Shown: positions 16,209 to 25,673 of the stretch, in pieces
Position numbering within the stretch: position 1 is the stretch's first letter
How the letters are laid out: the number at the start of each line of letters is the position of its first letter
Assembly (NCBI RefSeq): GCF_017569185.1
Contig: NZ_CP071869.1
Coordinates: forward strand, 1,292,001 to 1,356,000
Length of the DNA stretch: 64,000 nt
Source of the DNA: Polaribacter cellanae
GTDB taxonomy: Bacteria; Bacteroidota; Bacteroidia; Flavobacteriales; Flavobacteriaceae
Reading direction: 5' to 3'
Program-made: the position numbers and the translations under genes
The notes under the pieces: generated by a model
Databases searched by the model: none
What the model was told of the DNA's origin: nothing
The model's input: only the letters and a program-made list of their open reading frames with translations

Positions 16209-18421
16209 GCAAAATTCAACAAATAAACAGACGAGATTTTGTAAAATTATTTGGTTTAACAACAGGTGGAATTATTTTAGGTTGTAATTCTTCAACCGTT
16301 GAAAAAAAGTTTAAACCCACAATAAATAAAGGCTTTTTTGAACCAAATTTATTCATTCATTTAGAGAAAAACGGAAATGTAACCTTAATTGCTTCTCGTT
16401 CGGAAATGGGACAAGGAATTAGAACTTCTTTGGCTTCTGCAATCGTAGATGAAATGGAAGCAGATTGGAAATATATTTCCGTAAAACAAGCCACTGGACA
16501 CGAAAAATATGGAAATCAGAATACAGATGGTTCCAGAAGTGTACGCACGAAATTAGAGCCAATGCGTAAAATGGGCGCCACTGCAAAATTAATGTTGATT
16601 TCTGCTGCCGCACAAAAATGGAATGTTGCAGAGAGTGCTTGTAAAGCTGAGAATCATTATATAATTAACATCAATAATAACGATAAAATTTTCTTTGGAG
16701 ATTTGGTGGAGGAAGCATCAAAAATTAAAATCCCTGCTGAAGAAACTTTACAACTTAAAAAAGTTGAAGATTTTAAATTTATTGGAAAAACCTTAAAAAG
16801 TGTCGATTTAAAAGATTTTACACACGGAACTGCAACTTACGGAATCGATGTTCGCATTCCTAACATGAAATTCGCTGCAGTTGCAAGATGTCCTGTTACT
16901 TTTGGAACCGTAAAAAACTTTAATAAAGCCAAAGCTGAAAAAGTTGCAGGTGTAGAAAAAATAATTCAATTAGATAGATTGGTTCCTCCAACAGGAAAAT
17001 TCTTTGGAATGTTGGGTGGAGTTGCTGTAATTGCAAATAACACATGGTCTGCTTTTCAAGGAAAATTAGATTTAGATATCGAATGGAGTCCTGGAGAAAA
17101 TGAAAGTTTTAATACGAAAGAATTTACAAAAACACTTACAGAACGCGTAAAAAAAACAGGGAAATTGGTTCCTGGAAGTAGAGGAAATGTAAGTGCCGCT
17201 TTTAAGGATTCAGAACAAACTGTAGAAGCTACATATCATGTTCCTTTTTTGGTACACGCTCCAATGGAAGTACCAAATGCGACTGCTTGGTTTCAAAAAG
17301 ATAAAATTGAAGTTTGGGCGCCAGTACAAGACCCACAAACTGCCAGAAGCGAACTTGCTCACTTTTTTAATATTGCTGTTGAAAATATTATAGTAAATGT
17401 TACTTTTTTAGGTGGCGGATTTGGGCGAAAATCAAAGTCTGATTTTGTGGTGGAAGCTGTTGCTTTGTCCAAAGAAATAAATGCGCCAGTTCAAGTGGTT
17501 TGGACCCGAGAAGACGATATAAAACATAGTTTTTATCATGCTACAAGTGTGCAATATTTAAAAGGTGGTTTAGATAAAAACGGAAAAGTTACGGGTTGGT
17601 TACAAAGAGTTGGCTTCCCTTCTATTGTGTCTTCTTTTAAACCTTTATCTAACTATGCTTCTGGTTTCGAACTTGGGCAAGGTTTTACCAATAATCCTTA
17701 TTCTTTAGAAAATTTTAGATTAGAAAACATAAAAGCCGAAGCAAATTTAAGAATTGGTTGGTTGCGTTCTGTGGTTCATATTCATAGTGGATTCGGAATT
17801 AATTCTTTTGTAGATGAATTGGCTTTTGCTGCCAAAAAAGACCCGGTTCAGTTTCATTTAAATTTGTTAGGAAAAGATAGAATTATCAAAGGAAAATCCA
17901 ATTATCCTTTTAATTCCAAACGCTTAAAAGATGTTTTAAACAAGACTGCTAAAATGGCAAATTGGGGAAAAGAATTACCCAAAAACCACGGTTTGGGAGT
18001 TGCAATTCATTATAGTTTTTATAGTTATGTAGCCACTATTGTAGAAGTTTCAGTAAAAAATGCAAAAGTAACAATAGAAAATGTGTGGACCACCATAGAT
18101 TGTGGTTTGGCTTTAAATAAAGACAACATTAAAAATCAATTGGAAGGTGCAACTATTTTTGGAATGTCTATTGCTTTGTATGGAAAAATTTCTGCAAAAG
18201 ATGGCGCAGTTGAACAAAATAATTTCTTCGATTATCAAATGACACGCATGAAAGACACTCCAAAAATTTACATAGAAATTATGGACAAAATGCACGAACC
18301 ACCCACTGGAGTTGGCGAACCTGGAGTTCCTGTTATGGCACCTGCAATTTGTAATGCTATTTTTAATGCAACTGGAAAACGAGTTCGAAGTTTGCCTTTG
18401 GTAGATTTGGGGATGGTTTAG
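16205..18421 (+). CDS. Molybdopterin-binding large subunit, xanthine-oxidase family (IorB-like)
   Basis: The 738-residue protein begins with a Tat-type motif ([10 protein letters not shown]) followed by a hydrophobic stretch and a lipobox-like ILGC (Cys27 or nearby), so it is probably a Tat-exported, lipid-anchored enzyme. The [12 protein letters not shown] loop and the late [10 protein letters not shown], with the presumed catalytic Glu705, mark the molybdenum hydroxylase family. Together with the 2Fe-2S subunit it should hydroxylate an aldehyde or N-heterocycle. No FAD subunit gene is adjacent, as in IorAB-type enzymes that feed electrons to membrane carriers. Substrate unknown. Confidence 0.92.
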   Translation: MSKIQQINRRDFVKLFGLTTGGIILGCNSSTVEKKFKPTINKGFFEPNLFIHLEKNGNVTLIASRSEMGQGIRTSLASAIVDEMEADWKYISVKQATGHEKYGNQNTDGSRSVRTKLEPMRKMGATAKLMLISAAAQKWNVAESACKAENHYIININNNDKIFFGDLVEEASKIKIPAEETLQLKKVEDFKFIGKTLKSVDLKDFTHGTATYGIDVRIPNMKFAAVARCPVTFGTVKNFNKAKAEKVAGVEKIIQLDRLVPPTGKFFGMLGGVAVIANNTWSAFQGKLDLDIEWSPGENESFNTKEFTKTLTERVKKTGKLVPGSRGNVSAAFKDSEQTVEATYHVPFLVHAPMEVPNATAWFQKDKIEVWAPVQDPQTARSELAHFFNIAVENIIVNVTFLGGGFGRKSKSDFVVEAVALSKEINAPVQVVWTREDDIKHSFYHATSVQYLKGGLDKNGKVTGWLQRVGFPSIVSSFKPLSNYASGFELGQGFTNNPYSLENFRLENIKAEANLRIGWLRSVVHIHSGFGINSFVDELAFAAKKDPVQFHLNLLGKDRIIKGKSNYPFNSKRLKDVLNKTAKMANWGKELPKNHGLGVAIHYSFYSYVATIVEVSVKNAKVTIENVWTTIDCGLALNKDNIKNQLEGATIFGMSIALYGKISAKDGAVEQNNFFDYQMTRMKDTPKIYIEIMDKMHEPPTGVGEPGVPVMAPAICNAIFNATGKRVRSLPLVDLGMV

Positions 18422-18528
18422 GTCGTTAAAATTACCCTATTTTTTCTTAAAAGATTATTGTATATTAGTTTTTATGCTTAAAGAATAAACTCAAAACATA
18501 ATAACTTGATTTACAAATAATTAACAAT

Positions 18529-19758
18529 TTGAAAAAGAAAACATATATTGATTTATTTGCTGGTTGTGGTGGACTATCATTAGGTTTATATAATACTGGT
18601 TTATGGAAAGGTCACTTTGCAATAGAAAAAAGTCCTGACGCATTTGAAACTTTTAACCATAATTTAATTGAAAATAATAATCATTTTGATTGGCCAAATT
18701 GGTTACCAAAATCCAACCACGATATTAATGCAATAATCAAGAATTATCCAAATGAGCTCAAATCATTAAGAGGTAAAATTGATATGGTCGCAGGCGGACC
18801 ACCTTGTCAAGGTTTTTCTACGGCTGGAAAAAGAAATGAAAATGATTTACGAAATAAATTAATTAAATCATACATAAGATTTATTCGTCAAGTACAACCA
18901 AAAGTTATCTTTTTTGAAAATGTAAAAGGTTTTACTCAAAAGTTTGATAAAAATAAAATCCAAGGAAAAGTGTATTCTGAATATGTAAAGAGTGCACTAG
19001 AATATACTCCAAAAGACGGAAAATATTTAGGCTACAAGGTAGAAGGTCGTCTAGTTGATTTTTCGGAATATGGTGTTCCGCAAAAAAGAACACGTTTCAT
19101 TTTAGTAGGAATTAGAAAAGATATCGCAAATAATACAAAACCGACAGATTTTTTTGATTCAATAAGAAGCGAAAGAGAAAAATTCCTAGTAAACAAAGGT
19201 ATTGGTCTAACAAATAGTTTGGAAGATGCAATATCCGATTTATTAAGAATTAATGAAACAATATCACCAGATACAGCTTCTTTTAAGGCAGGTTTATACA
19301 ACAAACCTAAATCAGAATATCAAAAATTATTAAAAGGAAACTATTCAGAAAAAATCCCTGATAGCCATAGATTTGCAAAACACAATCCTTCTACAATTGA
19401 AAAATTTGAATATATACTTGAAAATGCCGATAAAAATAAAACACTATCAGACGAAATAAAAGAAAGATTTAATCTTAAAAAAAGAACTATAATTCCGTTA
19501 TGTGGATCTACTCCTACTCCAACAATTACCACTTTACCAGATGATTATGTGCATTATTGTGAACCTAGAATTTTTACAGTTCGAGAGTATGCAAGAATAC
19601 AATCATTCAACGATTGGTACGAGTTTAAAGGTAAATACACAACTGGTGGAAAAAGAAGAACACAGGAGGTTCCTCGTTATTCACAAATAGGCAATGCGAT
19701 ACCACCTCTTTTTGGAGAACAAAGCGGATTGGTTTTAAACAAACTAATTAGCAAATGA
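18529..19758 (+). CDS. C5-cytosine DNA methyltransferase of a putative defence operon
   Basis: This 409-residue enzyme has all main motifs: I (DLFAGCGGLSLG, residues 8-19), IV with catalytic Cys93 (GGPPCQGFSTAG), VI (ENVKG, Glu130), VIII (YGVPQKRTRF, 181-190) and X (QIGNAIPPLF near the C-terminus). The segment of about residues 200-350 is the likely target-recognition domain. The start is TTG at 18529, since no earlier ATG fits. It methylates cytosine at a sequence I cannot predict. The following GHKL gene overlaps it by 4 bp, so the two are translationally coupled; no restriction endonuclease gene is nearby. Confidence 0.95.
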   Translation: MKKKTYIDLFAGCGGLSLGLYNTGLWKGHFAIEKSPDAFETFNHNLIENNNHFDWPNWLPKSNHDINAIIKNYPNELKSLRGKIDMVAGGPPCQGFSTAGKRNENDLRNKLIKSYIRFIRQVQPKVIFFENVKGFTQKFDKNKIQGKVYSEYVKSALEYTPKDGKYLGYKVEGRLVDFSEYGVPQKRTRFILVGIRKDIANNTKPTDFFDSIRSEREKFLVNKGIGLTNSLEDAISDLLRINETISPDTASFKAGLYNKPKSEYQKLLKGNYSEKIPDSHRFAKHNPSTIEKFEYILENADKNKTLSDEIKERFNLKKRTIIPLCGSTPTPTITTLPDDYVHYCEPRIFTVREYARIQSFNDWYEFKGKYTTGGKRRTQEVPRYSQIGNAIPPLFGEQSGLVLNKLISK

Positions 19759-22355
19759 CAAATCCAAACGAATTACATTTTAAAACAAATGTTCAGTTAA
19801 AAAATATAATTGGTAAAGACCTTATCAATGACGACAACATTGCAATTCTTGAATTGGTGAAAAATTCTTTTGATGCAGATGCAAAAAGAGTTAATGTAAC
19901 TTATTTCAACCTTAAGGATAATGATGATGAACTTATTCAATCATTTTCGGAAAAAACATCAAGATTAATTATTCAAGATGATGGTTTAGGAATGGATTTA
20001 GAGGACATTCAAGATAAATGGTTGAACATAGCTTATTCTGAAAAAAAATCAAACAAGACACAGCATAATAGAAGAATGGCTGGAGCCAAAGGAGTTGGAA
20101 GGTTTTCTTGTGATCGACTTGGCGAATATCTAAATCTATATGCAAAAACAAAAGATGATAAAAAATATGTAAAACTTAGTATAGATTGGAAGCTTTTCGA
20201 AATTGAAGATGAAAAAAAGGAAATTCAATCTATACCCTTAAAGTTTGAGTACCTATCAAAAAATGAAATTGAAAACCTTGGTTTCAAAGCCTTTGAAAAT
20301 GGTGTGCTACTGGAGGTTATAAAACTAAGAAGTTCTTGGGCTTATCCAATTAAAGACAAAAGCGGAAATACCATAAAATGGGATACAGAAAAATTCGTTG
20401 ATTTAAAAAAATATTTAGAAAAACTAATCAATCCTAATCAAGCATTTCAAGATGATGATTTCGGCATTTATATCAGTACACCTGAGTTTATTAAAGAGAA
20501 CGACTTAAGAAATGAGTATGAAAAATTCATTGGTAAAGTAGAGAATCGAATTTTCGATAAATTGGACTTCAAGTCAACTAGTATTGAAACTAGAACTCAA
20601 GATGGAGGTAAAATTATCTATACAGAACTTAAAGATAAAGGTGATACGATTTTTTGGCTAAAGGAAAGAAATCCGTATTATCCGTCAATTAAGAATGTAA
20701 AGATTTCCATCTATTATTTAAATCCATATGCTAAAGCTTTTTTCACAAAACAAACTGGAATACAATCAGTTAACTACGGGTCTATATTTTTGTTTATTAA
20801 TGGATTTAGAATTTCCCCATATGGAGAGGTAGGTAATGATTGGCTCGGATTAGATCAAAGAAAAGCACAAAAAACAAGAAGCTTTCTGGGGCTTAGAGAT
20901 ATCATTGGTCAAATTGAAATTCTTGATGAGCTAAATGATTTTCAAATCATATCCAGTAGAGAAGGAATTGTAAGAAATGATAATTACAAAGATTTAACTA
21001 ATTCAGAAAGAAACGATAGTTTCTATTATAAAGCACATAGAAGACTTGAAAGATATGTAGTAGAAGGACTTAATTGGGATAGCTCTATTTATGACAATAA
21101 AGATCCTCAGTTTAAAGAAATTGAACAAAAAATCATTTCGGGAAAAGCGAAAGAAAATGAATTGATTTTTCGTGAAGATGACCAGACAAAACAAAAAAGA
21201 ACATATAGTGCGATACATTCAATTATATCTGCTAGAGTTAATGACGTAATAGAATTATATATTAATGAAAATTTAATTACACAAAAGATTGAAGAAGAAA
21301 GGCAAAAGTCCGAAAGAGAATTTCAACAGTTAATTGAAGATTTCGATAATAAAAAAATAGACTCAGAAACTTTGGGTCGAATTTTACAACGTAAAGCTGA
21401 ACAAAATGCAGAATTAGAAAAACAACTCAAGGAGTTTTCTAGATATTCAACCAATGAAGCTACTACAAAGGCAATTCTAGAGTTACAGAATTACAAAAAA
21501 ACCGTTGAAGAACAAACTATTCTAATAGAAAAACTTCAATATGAATTAGATGATTTAAAAAATCAAAAACAGAGTGCTGAAAAGACTGCTAAAGAATATA
21601 AAGATAAAGCTGATAAAGCTGAAGTAGACTTATCAATTGAAAAAGAAAAAAACCTATACCTTCTTGCAACAAGAAGAACTCTAAGTCCAGATGCAGATGG
21701 ACTAATTCATACCATAAAAATTAATAATATCGAAATAAGAGATGGTATTGAGAATGTAATTGACGATTTAACAGAAGATGATTTCGATATAAACAACCTA
21801 ATTGAAAGACTAGGTTTTTTAAAACTCAATGCCGAACGCTCATTAAAAATGTCCGAGTTTGTTACTAGATCAGACCTTAAAGAAGATATCGAAAAAAAGG
21901 ACGTTGATTTAGTATCATATATTCAGGAATATATTTCATTATATGGAGAAACTTTTTCTGATAAGATATCATTTGAATTTAAAGTTAACAACTCATATCT
22001 AAACAAAAATATTAGTGTCTTGAATTTATCAATCATACTTGATAATCTAATAAGCAATTCTATCAAATGGGGAGCAGAAAATATTCTGATTGAGTTTAAC
22101 AACACAAGCGATAAACAATTAGAATTTGTTTTTTCGGATGATGGTGATGGTTTATCTGATAAATTTTTAGACAAACACGAACGCATTTTTGAGCTTTCTG
22201 TACGTGACATTCCTTTAAGCGGTATGAATGGGTCTGGTATAGGGTTATTTTACACAAAAAATCTTTTAAATGATATGAATTCTGAAATCGACTTTATAGG
22301 TAATAACTTAAAATTATCTGGAGCATCTTTTAAACTTATTTTCAATACAATATGA
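19755..22355 (+). CDS. Dual GHKL ATPase: MutL/MORC-like N-terminus, coiled coil, histidine-kinase-like C-terminus
   Basis: 866 residues. The N-terminal ATPase has the N-box ELVKNSFDAD (33-42, Glu33/Asn37), G1 DDGLGM (75-80) and G2 GAKGVGRFS (110-118), as in MutL/Hsp90/MORC proteins. A transducer-like region follows (about 340-450: FLFINGFRISPYGE, DWLGLD, SSREG). A long coiled coil spans about 510-640. Then comes a DHp-like helix with His652 (DGLIHTIKI) and a second ATPase with DNLISNS (763-769), DDGDG (about 795) and GSGIG (826-830). The MutL-like half recalls the paraMORC group reported with DNA methyltransferases. The kinase half and the receiver gene next door suggest phosphorelay signalling. 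Overlaps both neighbours by 4 bp. Confidence 0.85.
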   Translation: MTNPNELHFKTNVQLKNIIGKDLINDDNIAILELVKNSFDADAKRVNVTYFNLKDNDDELIQSFSEKTSRLIIQDDGLGMDLEDIQDKWLNIAYSEKKSNKTQHNRRMAGAKGVGRFSCDRLGEYLNLYAKTKDDKKYVKLSIDWKLFEIEDEKKEIQSIPLKFEYLSKNEIENLGFKAFENGVLLEVIKLRSSWAYPIKDKSGNTIKWDTEKFVDLKKYLEKLINPNQAFQDDDFGIYISTPEFIKENDLRNEYEKFIGKVENRIFDKLDFKSTSIETRTQDGGKIIYTELKDKGDTIFWLKERNPYYPSIKNVKISIYYLNPYAKAFFTKQTGIQSVNYGSIFLFINGFRISPYGEVGNDWLGLDQRKAQKTRSFLGLRDIIGQIEILDELNDFQIISSREGIVRNDNYKDLTNSERNDSFYYKAHRRLERYVVEGLNWDSSIYDNKDPQFKEIEQKIISGKAKENELIFREDDQTKQKRTYSAIHSIISARVNDVIELYINENLITQKIEEERQKSEREFQQLIEDFDNKKIDSETLGRILQRKAEQNAELEKQLKEFSRYSTNEATTKAILELQNYKKTVEEQTILIEKLQYELDDLKNQKQSAEKTAKEYKDKADKAEVDLSIEKEKNLYLLATRRTLSPDADGLIHTIKINNIEIRDGIENVIDDLTEDDFDINNLIERLGFLKLNAERSLKMSEFVTRSDLKEDIEKKDVDLVSYIQEYISLYGETFSDKISFEFKVNNSYLNKNISVLNLSIILDNLISNSIKWGAENILIEFNNTSDKQLEFVFSDDGDGLSDKFLDKHERIFELSVRDIPLSGMNGSGIGLFYTKNLLNDMNSEIDFIGNNLKLSGASFKLIFNTI

Positions 22356-23050
22356 GTGTAGTAAGGTTATTATACATAGATGATAATAAGATAAATTCTC
22401 AAATAGATAATCTAAGGAAAAAACTAAAAAATGTTGGTTTTGACCTTGATGAAACTTTTTTGGATTTAAGTAACGATCATTATAAGAAAAGAGATGAATC
22501 TACTGGAAAAGTGATATTAGATAAGGCCAAAATTCAATCTTATGTTAATGACAATTATATGAATGATAATTTTGATATAGTTGCTTCAGATTATGATTTT
22601 AAAGACCCAAATTTAGATGGATTCGAATTACTTAAATGGATTAAAAACGAATGTACTTCAAAAAAATATAGATTAAGACGAGCAAAGTTTTGTCTTTATT
22701 CATCTGAACAGGATAAAGTTGCAAAAAAATTTGACACTCCAAAAAAAGTAAAAAGCTTGATAAAGCTAAAAATTGATGAATTTATAGATAGGGATAGGAT
22801 ACCTGAAGAGTTAACAAAACTGACTGTTGCCCCTAAAGAAGTATATAAGCATAAAGATCACCTGATTAAATTTTTAGAAAAATACCCAGACTTAGTTTTT
22901 AACAGTGTCTATCCAAAGTTTAAAGGGAAAAAACTTTCAGACATAGCACACGAAATTGATAAAGATTTACCGAACGGCATTGATTTCCAGAAAAATTTGG
23001 TTGAACTAACCATAGCTCATTTAGTTGACTTAAATAAATTTGAGGAGTGA
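22352..23050 (+). CDS. Receiver-like (response-regulator) protein with helical C-terminus
   Basis: The 232-residue protein has a receiver-like first half: acid pair Asp10-Asp11 after the LLYID strand, a long insertion (about residues 30-70), the expected phosphoacceptor Asp80 in DIVASDYDF followed by LDGFELLKWI, and a strand FCLYSS carrying Ser117/118 at the position of the switch Ser/Thr. The second half is helical with no DNA-binding motif I recognise, so it may hand the signal to a protein partner. Its ATG overlaps the kinase-like gene (ATGA) and its stop overlaps the next start (TGATG), which points to a matched kinase-receiver-effector set. Confidence 0.75.
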   Translation: MSVVRLLYIDDNKINSQIDNLRKKLKNVGFDLDETFLDLSNDHYKKRDESTGKVILDKAKIQSYVNDNYMNDNFDIVASDYDFKDPNLDGFELLKWIKNECTSKKYRLRRAKFCLYSSEQDKVAKKFDTPKKVKSLIKLKIDEFIDRDRIPEELTKLTVAPKEVYKHKDHLIKFLEKYPDLVFNSVYPKFKGKKLSDIAHEIDKDLPNGIDFQKNLVELTIAHLVDLNKFEE

Positions 23051-23697
23051 TGATTACAGTTATTATTTCGATTGACCCCTCAACAAAATTTCTGTTTGAT
23101 ATTGTAGATTGCTTAAAATCTAATTCCATTGATTTTGAATTAATTGAAATTCACCCTAACACAGATTCATACAAAAGTTGTCTTGACAATATTGCCAAAC
23201 TTCCAGAAAATAGTACAATTCTATTTTTAGGACACGGTCAGGATGACCAAATTTACGGTGGTGAATTACTTGATGATTTTCCAAAGCAACCTTTCGTAAA
23301 AAGAAATGAAATGGGCATTTTCAAAAACCAGAATATATTTTTACTTGCTTGTGATTCTGCCAGTTTAATAAAAAGTTCATTTCGTATTGCTAAAACTAAT
23401 AAAGCTATCGGATTTGGTCCTTTACCAACAGAAATTGAAGAAGTAGAAAGTGATAAAAAACTTGCAAATGAAGGAATTACATTAGACACTATTGAGCTTT
23501 TTAAACAAGCAATAAATGAGACTGTTATCTTAAGTTTACTAAAATTCTTTAAAGATGAATCTAAAGACTTTATATTTTTAAAGGATTATTTAAACTTACA
23601 CTTAAATAAAAGAATCAATAAAGCAATTCTTGAAGAAAATAATAGGAATTTAGCCGATTTATTATTCAATATGAAAAATGATATGGTTATATACTAA
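23050..23697 (+). CDS. Caspase/CHAT-like cysteine protease candidate effector
   Basis: From the ATG at 23050 (a GTG three bases earlier is possible) the protein has 215 residues. It alternates strands and helices and shows a caspase-fold His-Cys pair: strand plus FLGHGQDDQIYGG (His62) and strand plus FLLACDSAS (Cys101), followed by KAIGFGPLPT, the place where CHAT and caspase proteins have a glycine-rich strand. The remaining 100 residues are helical. It has no signal peptide. As the last gene of the overlapping operon it fits the effector slot. The fold is inferred from motifs only; substrate and activation are unknown. Confidence 0.6.
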   Translation: MITVIISIDPSTKFLFDIVDCLKSNSIDFELIEIHPNTDSYKSCLDNIAKLPENSTILFLGHGQDDQIYGGELLDDFPKQPFVKRNEMGIFKNQNIFLLACDSASLIKSSFRIAKTNKAIGFGPLPTEIEEVESDKKLANEGITLDTIELFKQAINETVILSLLKFFKDESKDFIFLKDYLNLHLNKRINKAILEENNRNLADLLFNMKNDMVIY

Positions 23698-23725
23698 AAC
23701 TATCTTTTATTTTTTATTCAAAATC

Positions 23726-25618
23726 CTAAAACTTATAATCTCCCAAAGGTTTCGGAAACTTCTCTGGATTTGCTGCTAAATGATAACGAGGATCGTCTAT
23801 ATCTTCTATAATGATATCCGTAAAAATAGGAGAAGCTTTATATAGTAATATTTTACAATCTTCACTTAAATGTTTTAAAGTTACTTTTTTGCCTGCAGCT
23901 TGGTATTTTTCTACCAAACCAAAAATGGCTTCAATGGCAGAATGGTCTGAAACACGCGCTTCAACAAAGTCAATTTCTATAGTATCTGGATCGTTTTTAA
24001 CATCGAATTTTGCATTAAAATCGGTGATACTTCCAAAAAATAATGGTCCCCAAATTTCATAAATTTTTGTTCCATCTTCTTTAAAACGCTTTCTTGCCCT
24101 AATTTTCTTGGCACTTGTCCACGCAAAAGATAGAGCAGAAATAATAACTCCTACAAAAACTGCGATTGCCAAATCAAAAAACACGGTAACAGCAGAAACA
24201 ATAATTAACACAAAAGCATCTGAAACTGGTATTTTCTTTAAGATTCTAAAGCTCGACCATGCAAAAGTTTCAATTACCATCATAAACATTACACCCACAA
24301 GTGCTGCAATTGGTACTTGCTCGATATATTTATCTGCAAATAATATAAAAGTTAATAAGGTTAAAGCCATCATAACACCAGATAAACGTCCACGACCACC
24401 AGCATTAATATTAATAACAGTTTGTCCAATCATTCCACAACCACCTGTTCCTCCAAAAAGACCGCTAAAAATGTTTCCTGCTCCTTGTGCAACACATTCT
24501 CTATTTCCATTTCCGCGAGATTCTGTTAATTCATCTACCAAATTCATGGTCATTAAGGTTTCTATTAAACCAACAGATGCTGCTAAAAAAGCATAAGGTG
24601 CAATAAATTTTAAGGTATCTAAATTAAAAGGAAGGTGACTCCAAAGTTCTAAGATATTTAATTTACTTGAAATTTCATCAATTCCATTTAAACCTGCTCC
24701 TCCTCCATCTCTTATAAAATCACCAACATTTATAGAACTTAATCCGCTAAAAACAGAAATTAAAGTTACAATTAAAATGGCTGTTAATGCAGCTGGTACT
24801 TTTGTCGTTAATTTAGGCAAACCCCAAACAATAAGCATGGTTAATAACACCAAACCAATCATTATATACAAGGTTTCTCCTTGCATAGTTGTTTTTACAA
24901 CACCTTTATCTTTCACGGAATAGAAACCTTTATCAGTGGCATTAAACACAACTTTTTTAGTTTTTGCATCAAAAACCTGACCTTCTGAAAGAAAAAACAC
25001 CTCTTTACCTGTGCTACTATTTTTTATAGAATTTCCTTCAATAGTAAACAAAACAGTGTTAGAGGTAATATCTTTTACTTTATTATCAGAAACATTATAA
25101 ATCAACTCTTTTGATTGTGTTTTACGCATATTCTGACCGAAAAAATCTTTTTTATTTTCTTTAAACATGCCCAATTGCGCCATAAAAATAACAATTGCCA
25201 AACCGTTTACAAACCCCATCATTACTGGATGTGGTATTAAACGCACAAATTTCCCTAATTTAAAAACACCTGCAAAAACTTGAATGATTCCCATTAGAAC
25301 TACAGCTGCTAGTAAATAAAAATAGCCCATATTTTCTACAGGATTATCAAAAAGCAAACCCTTTGCATGCCCTTCTTGAATCATAGTTACAAAAATTACG
25401 GCAACAGCACCTGCAGCACCAGAAATTAAACCAGGTCTTCCTCCAAAAAGTGCAGAAATAATACCAACCATAAAAGCCCCAAACAAAGCTACAATTGGGC
25501 TAATTTGTGCAACGAAAGCAAATGCTACCACTTCTGGAATCATTGCAAGAGATACAGTTACCCCCGCTAAAACGTCGTCTTTTGCATTCGGAATTATTTT
25601 TTTAATAAAATCAGTCAT
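23726..25618 (-). CDS. SulP-family anion transporter with STAS domain
   Basis: The 630-residue inner-membrane protein has the SulP N-terminus (DVLAGVTVSLAMIPEVVAFAFVA), many helices, and a cytoplasmic STAS domain in the last about 110 residues. SulP proteins carry sulfate, bicarbonate or related anions. Between the helix ending near 150 and the one starting near 250 there is an unusual soluble insert of about 95 residues (154-249) rich in K, V, D and G with a repeating pattern (FTIEGNSIKNSSTGKEVFF, then VFDAKTKKVVF). No carbonic anhydrase gene is adjacent, so the anion is not decided. Confidence 0.9.
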   Translation of the reverse strand: MTDFIKKIIPNAKDDVLAGVTVSLAMIPEVVAFAFVAQISPIVALFGAFMVGIISALFGGRPGLISGAAGAVAVIFVTMIQEGHAKGLLFDNPVENMGYFYLLAAVVLMGIIQVFAGVFKLGKFVRLIPHPVMMGFVNGLAIVIFMAQLGMFKENKKDFFGQNMRKTQSKELIYNVSDNKVKDITSNTVLFTIEGNSIKNSSTGKEVFFLSEGQVFDAKTKKVVFNATDKGFYSVKDKGVVKTTMQGETLYIMIGLVLLTMLIVWGLPKLTTKVPAALTAILIVTLISVFSGLSSINVGDFIRDGGGAGLNGIDEISSKLNILELWSHLPFNLDTLKFIAPYAFLAASVGLIETLMTMNLVDELTESRGNGNRECVAQGAGNIFSGLFGGTGGCGMIGQTVININAGGRGRLSGVMMALTLLTFILFADKYIEQVPIAALVGVMFMMVIETFAWSSFRILKKIPVSDAFVLIIVSAVTVFFDLAIAVFVGVIISALSFAWTSAKKIRARKRFKEDGTKIYEIWGPLFFGSITDFNAKFDVKNDPDTIEIDFVEARVSDHSAIEAIFGLVEKYQAAGKKVTLKHLSEDCKILLYKASPIFTDIIIEDIDDPRYHLAANPEKFPKPLGDYKF

Positions 25619-25673
25619 AATATATTGGCGCCTATTTTTGAAGTCGGCAAAGATAGTAGGTTTTTTTAGAAAA

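Noticed and set aside
18529..23697. Classical type II restriction-modification system
   Set aside because: The methyltransferase is real, but none of the three following genes has an endonuclease motif (PD-ExK, HNH, GIY-YIG or PLD). They read as ATPase/kinase, receiver and His-Cys protein.
24108..24596. 162-codon open frame on the plus strand inside the SulP gene
   Set aside because: It is antisense to a well-supported transporter, low in complexity (T, I, K rich) and without family motifs. It is a frame shadow.
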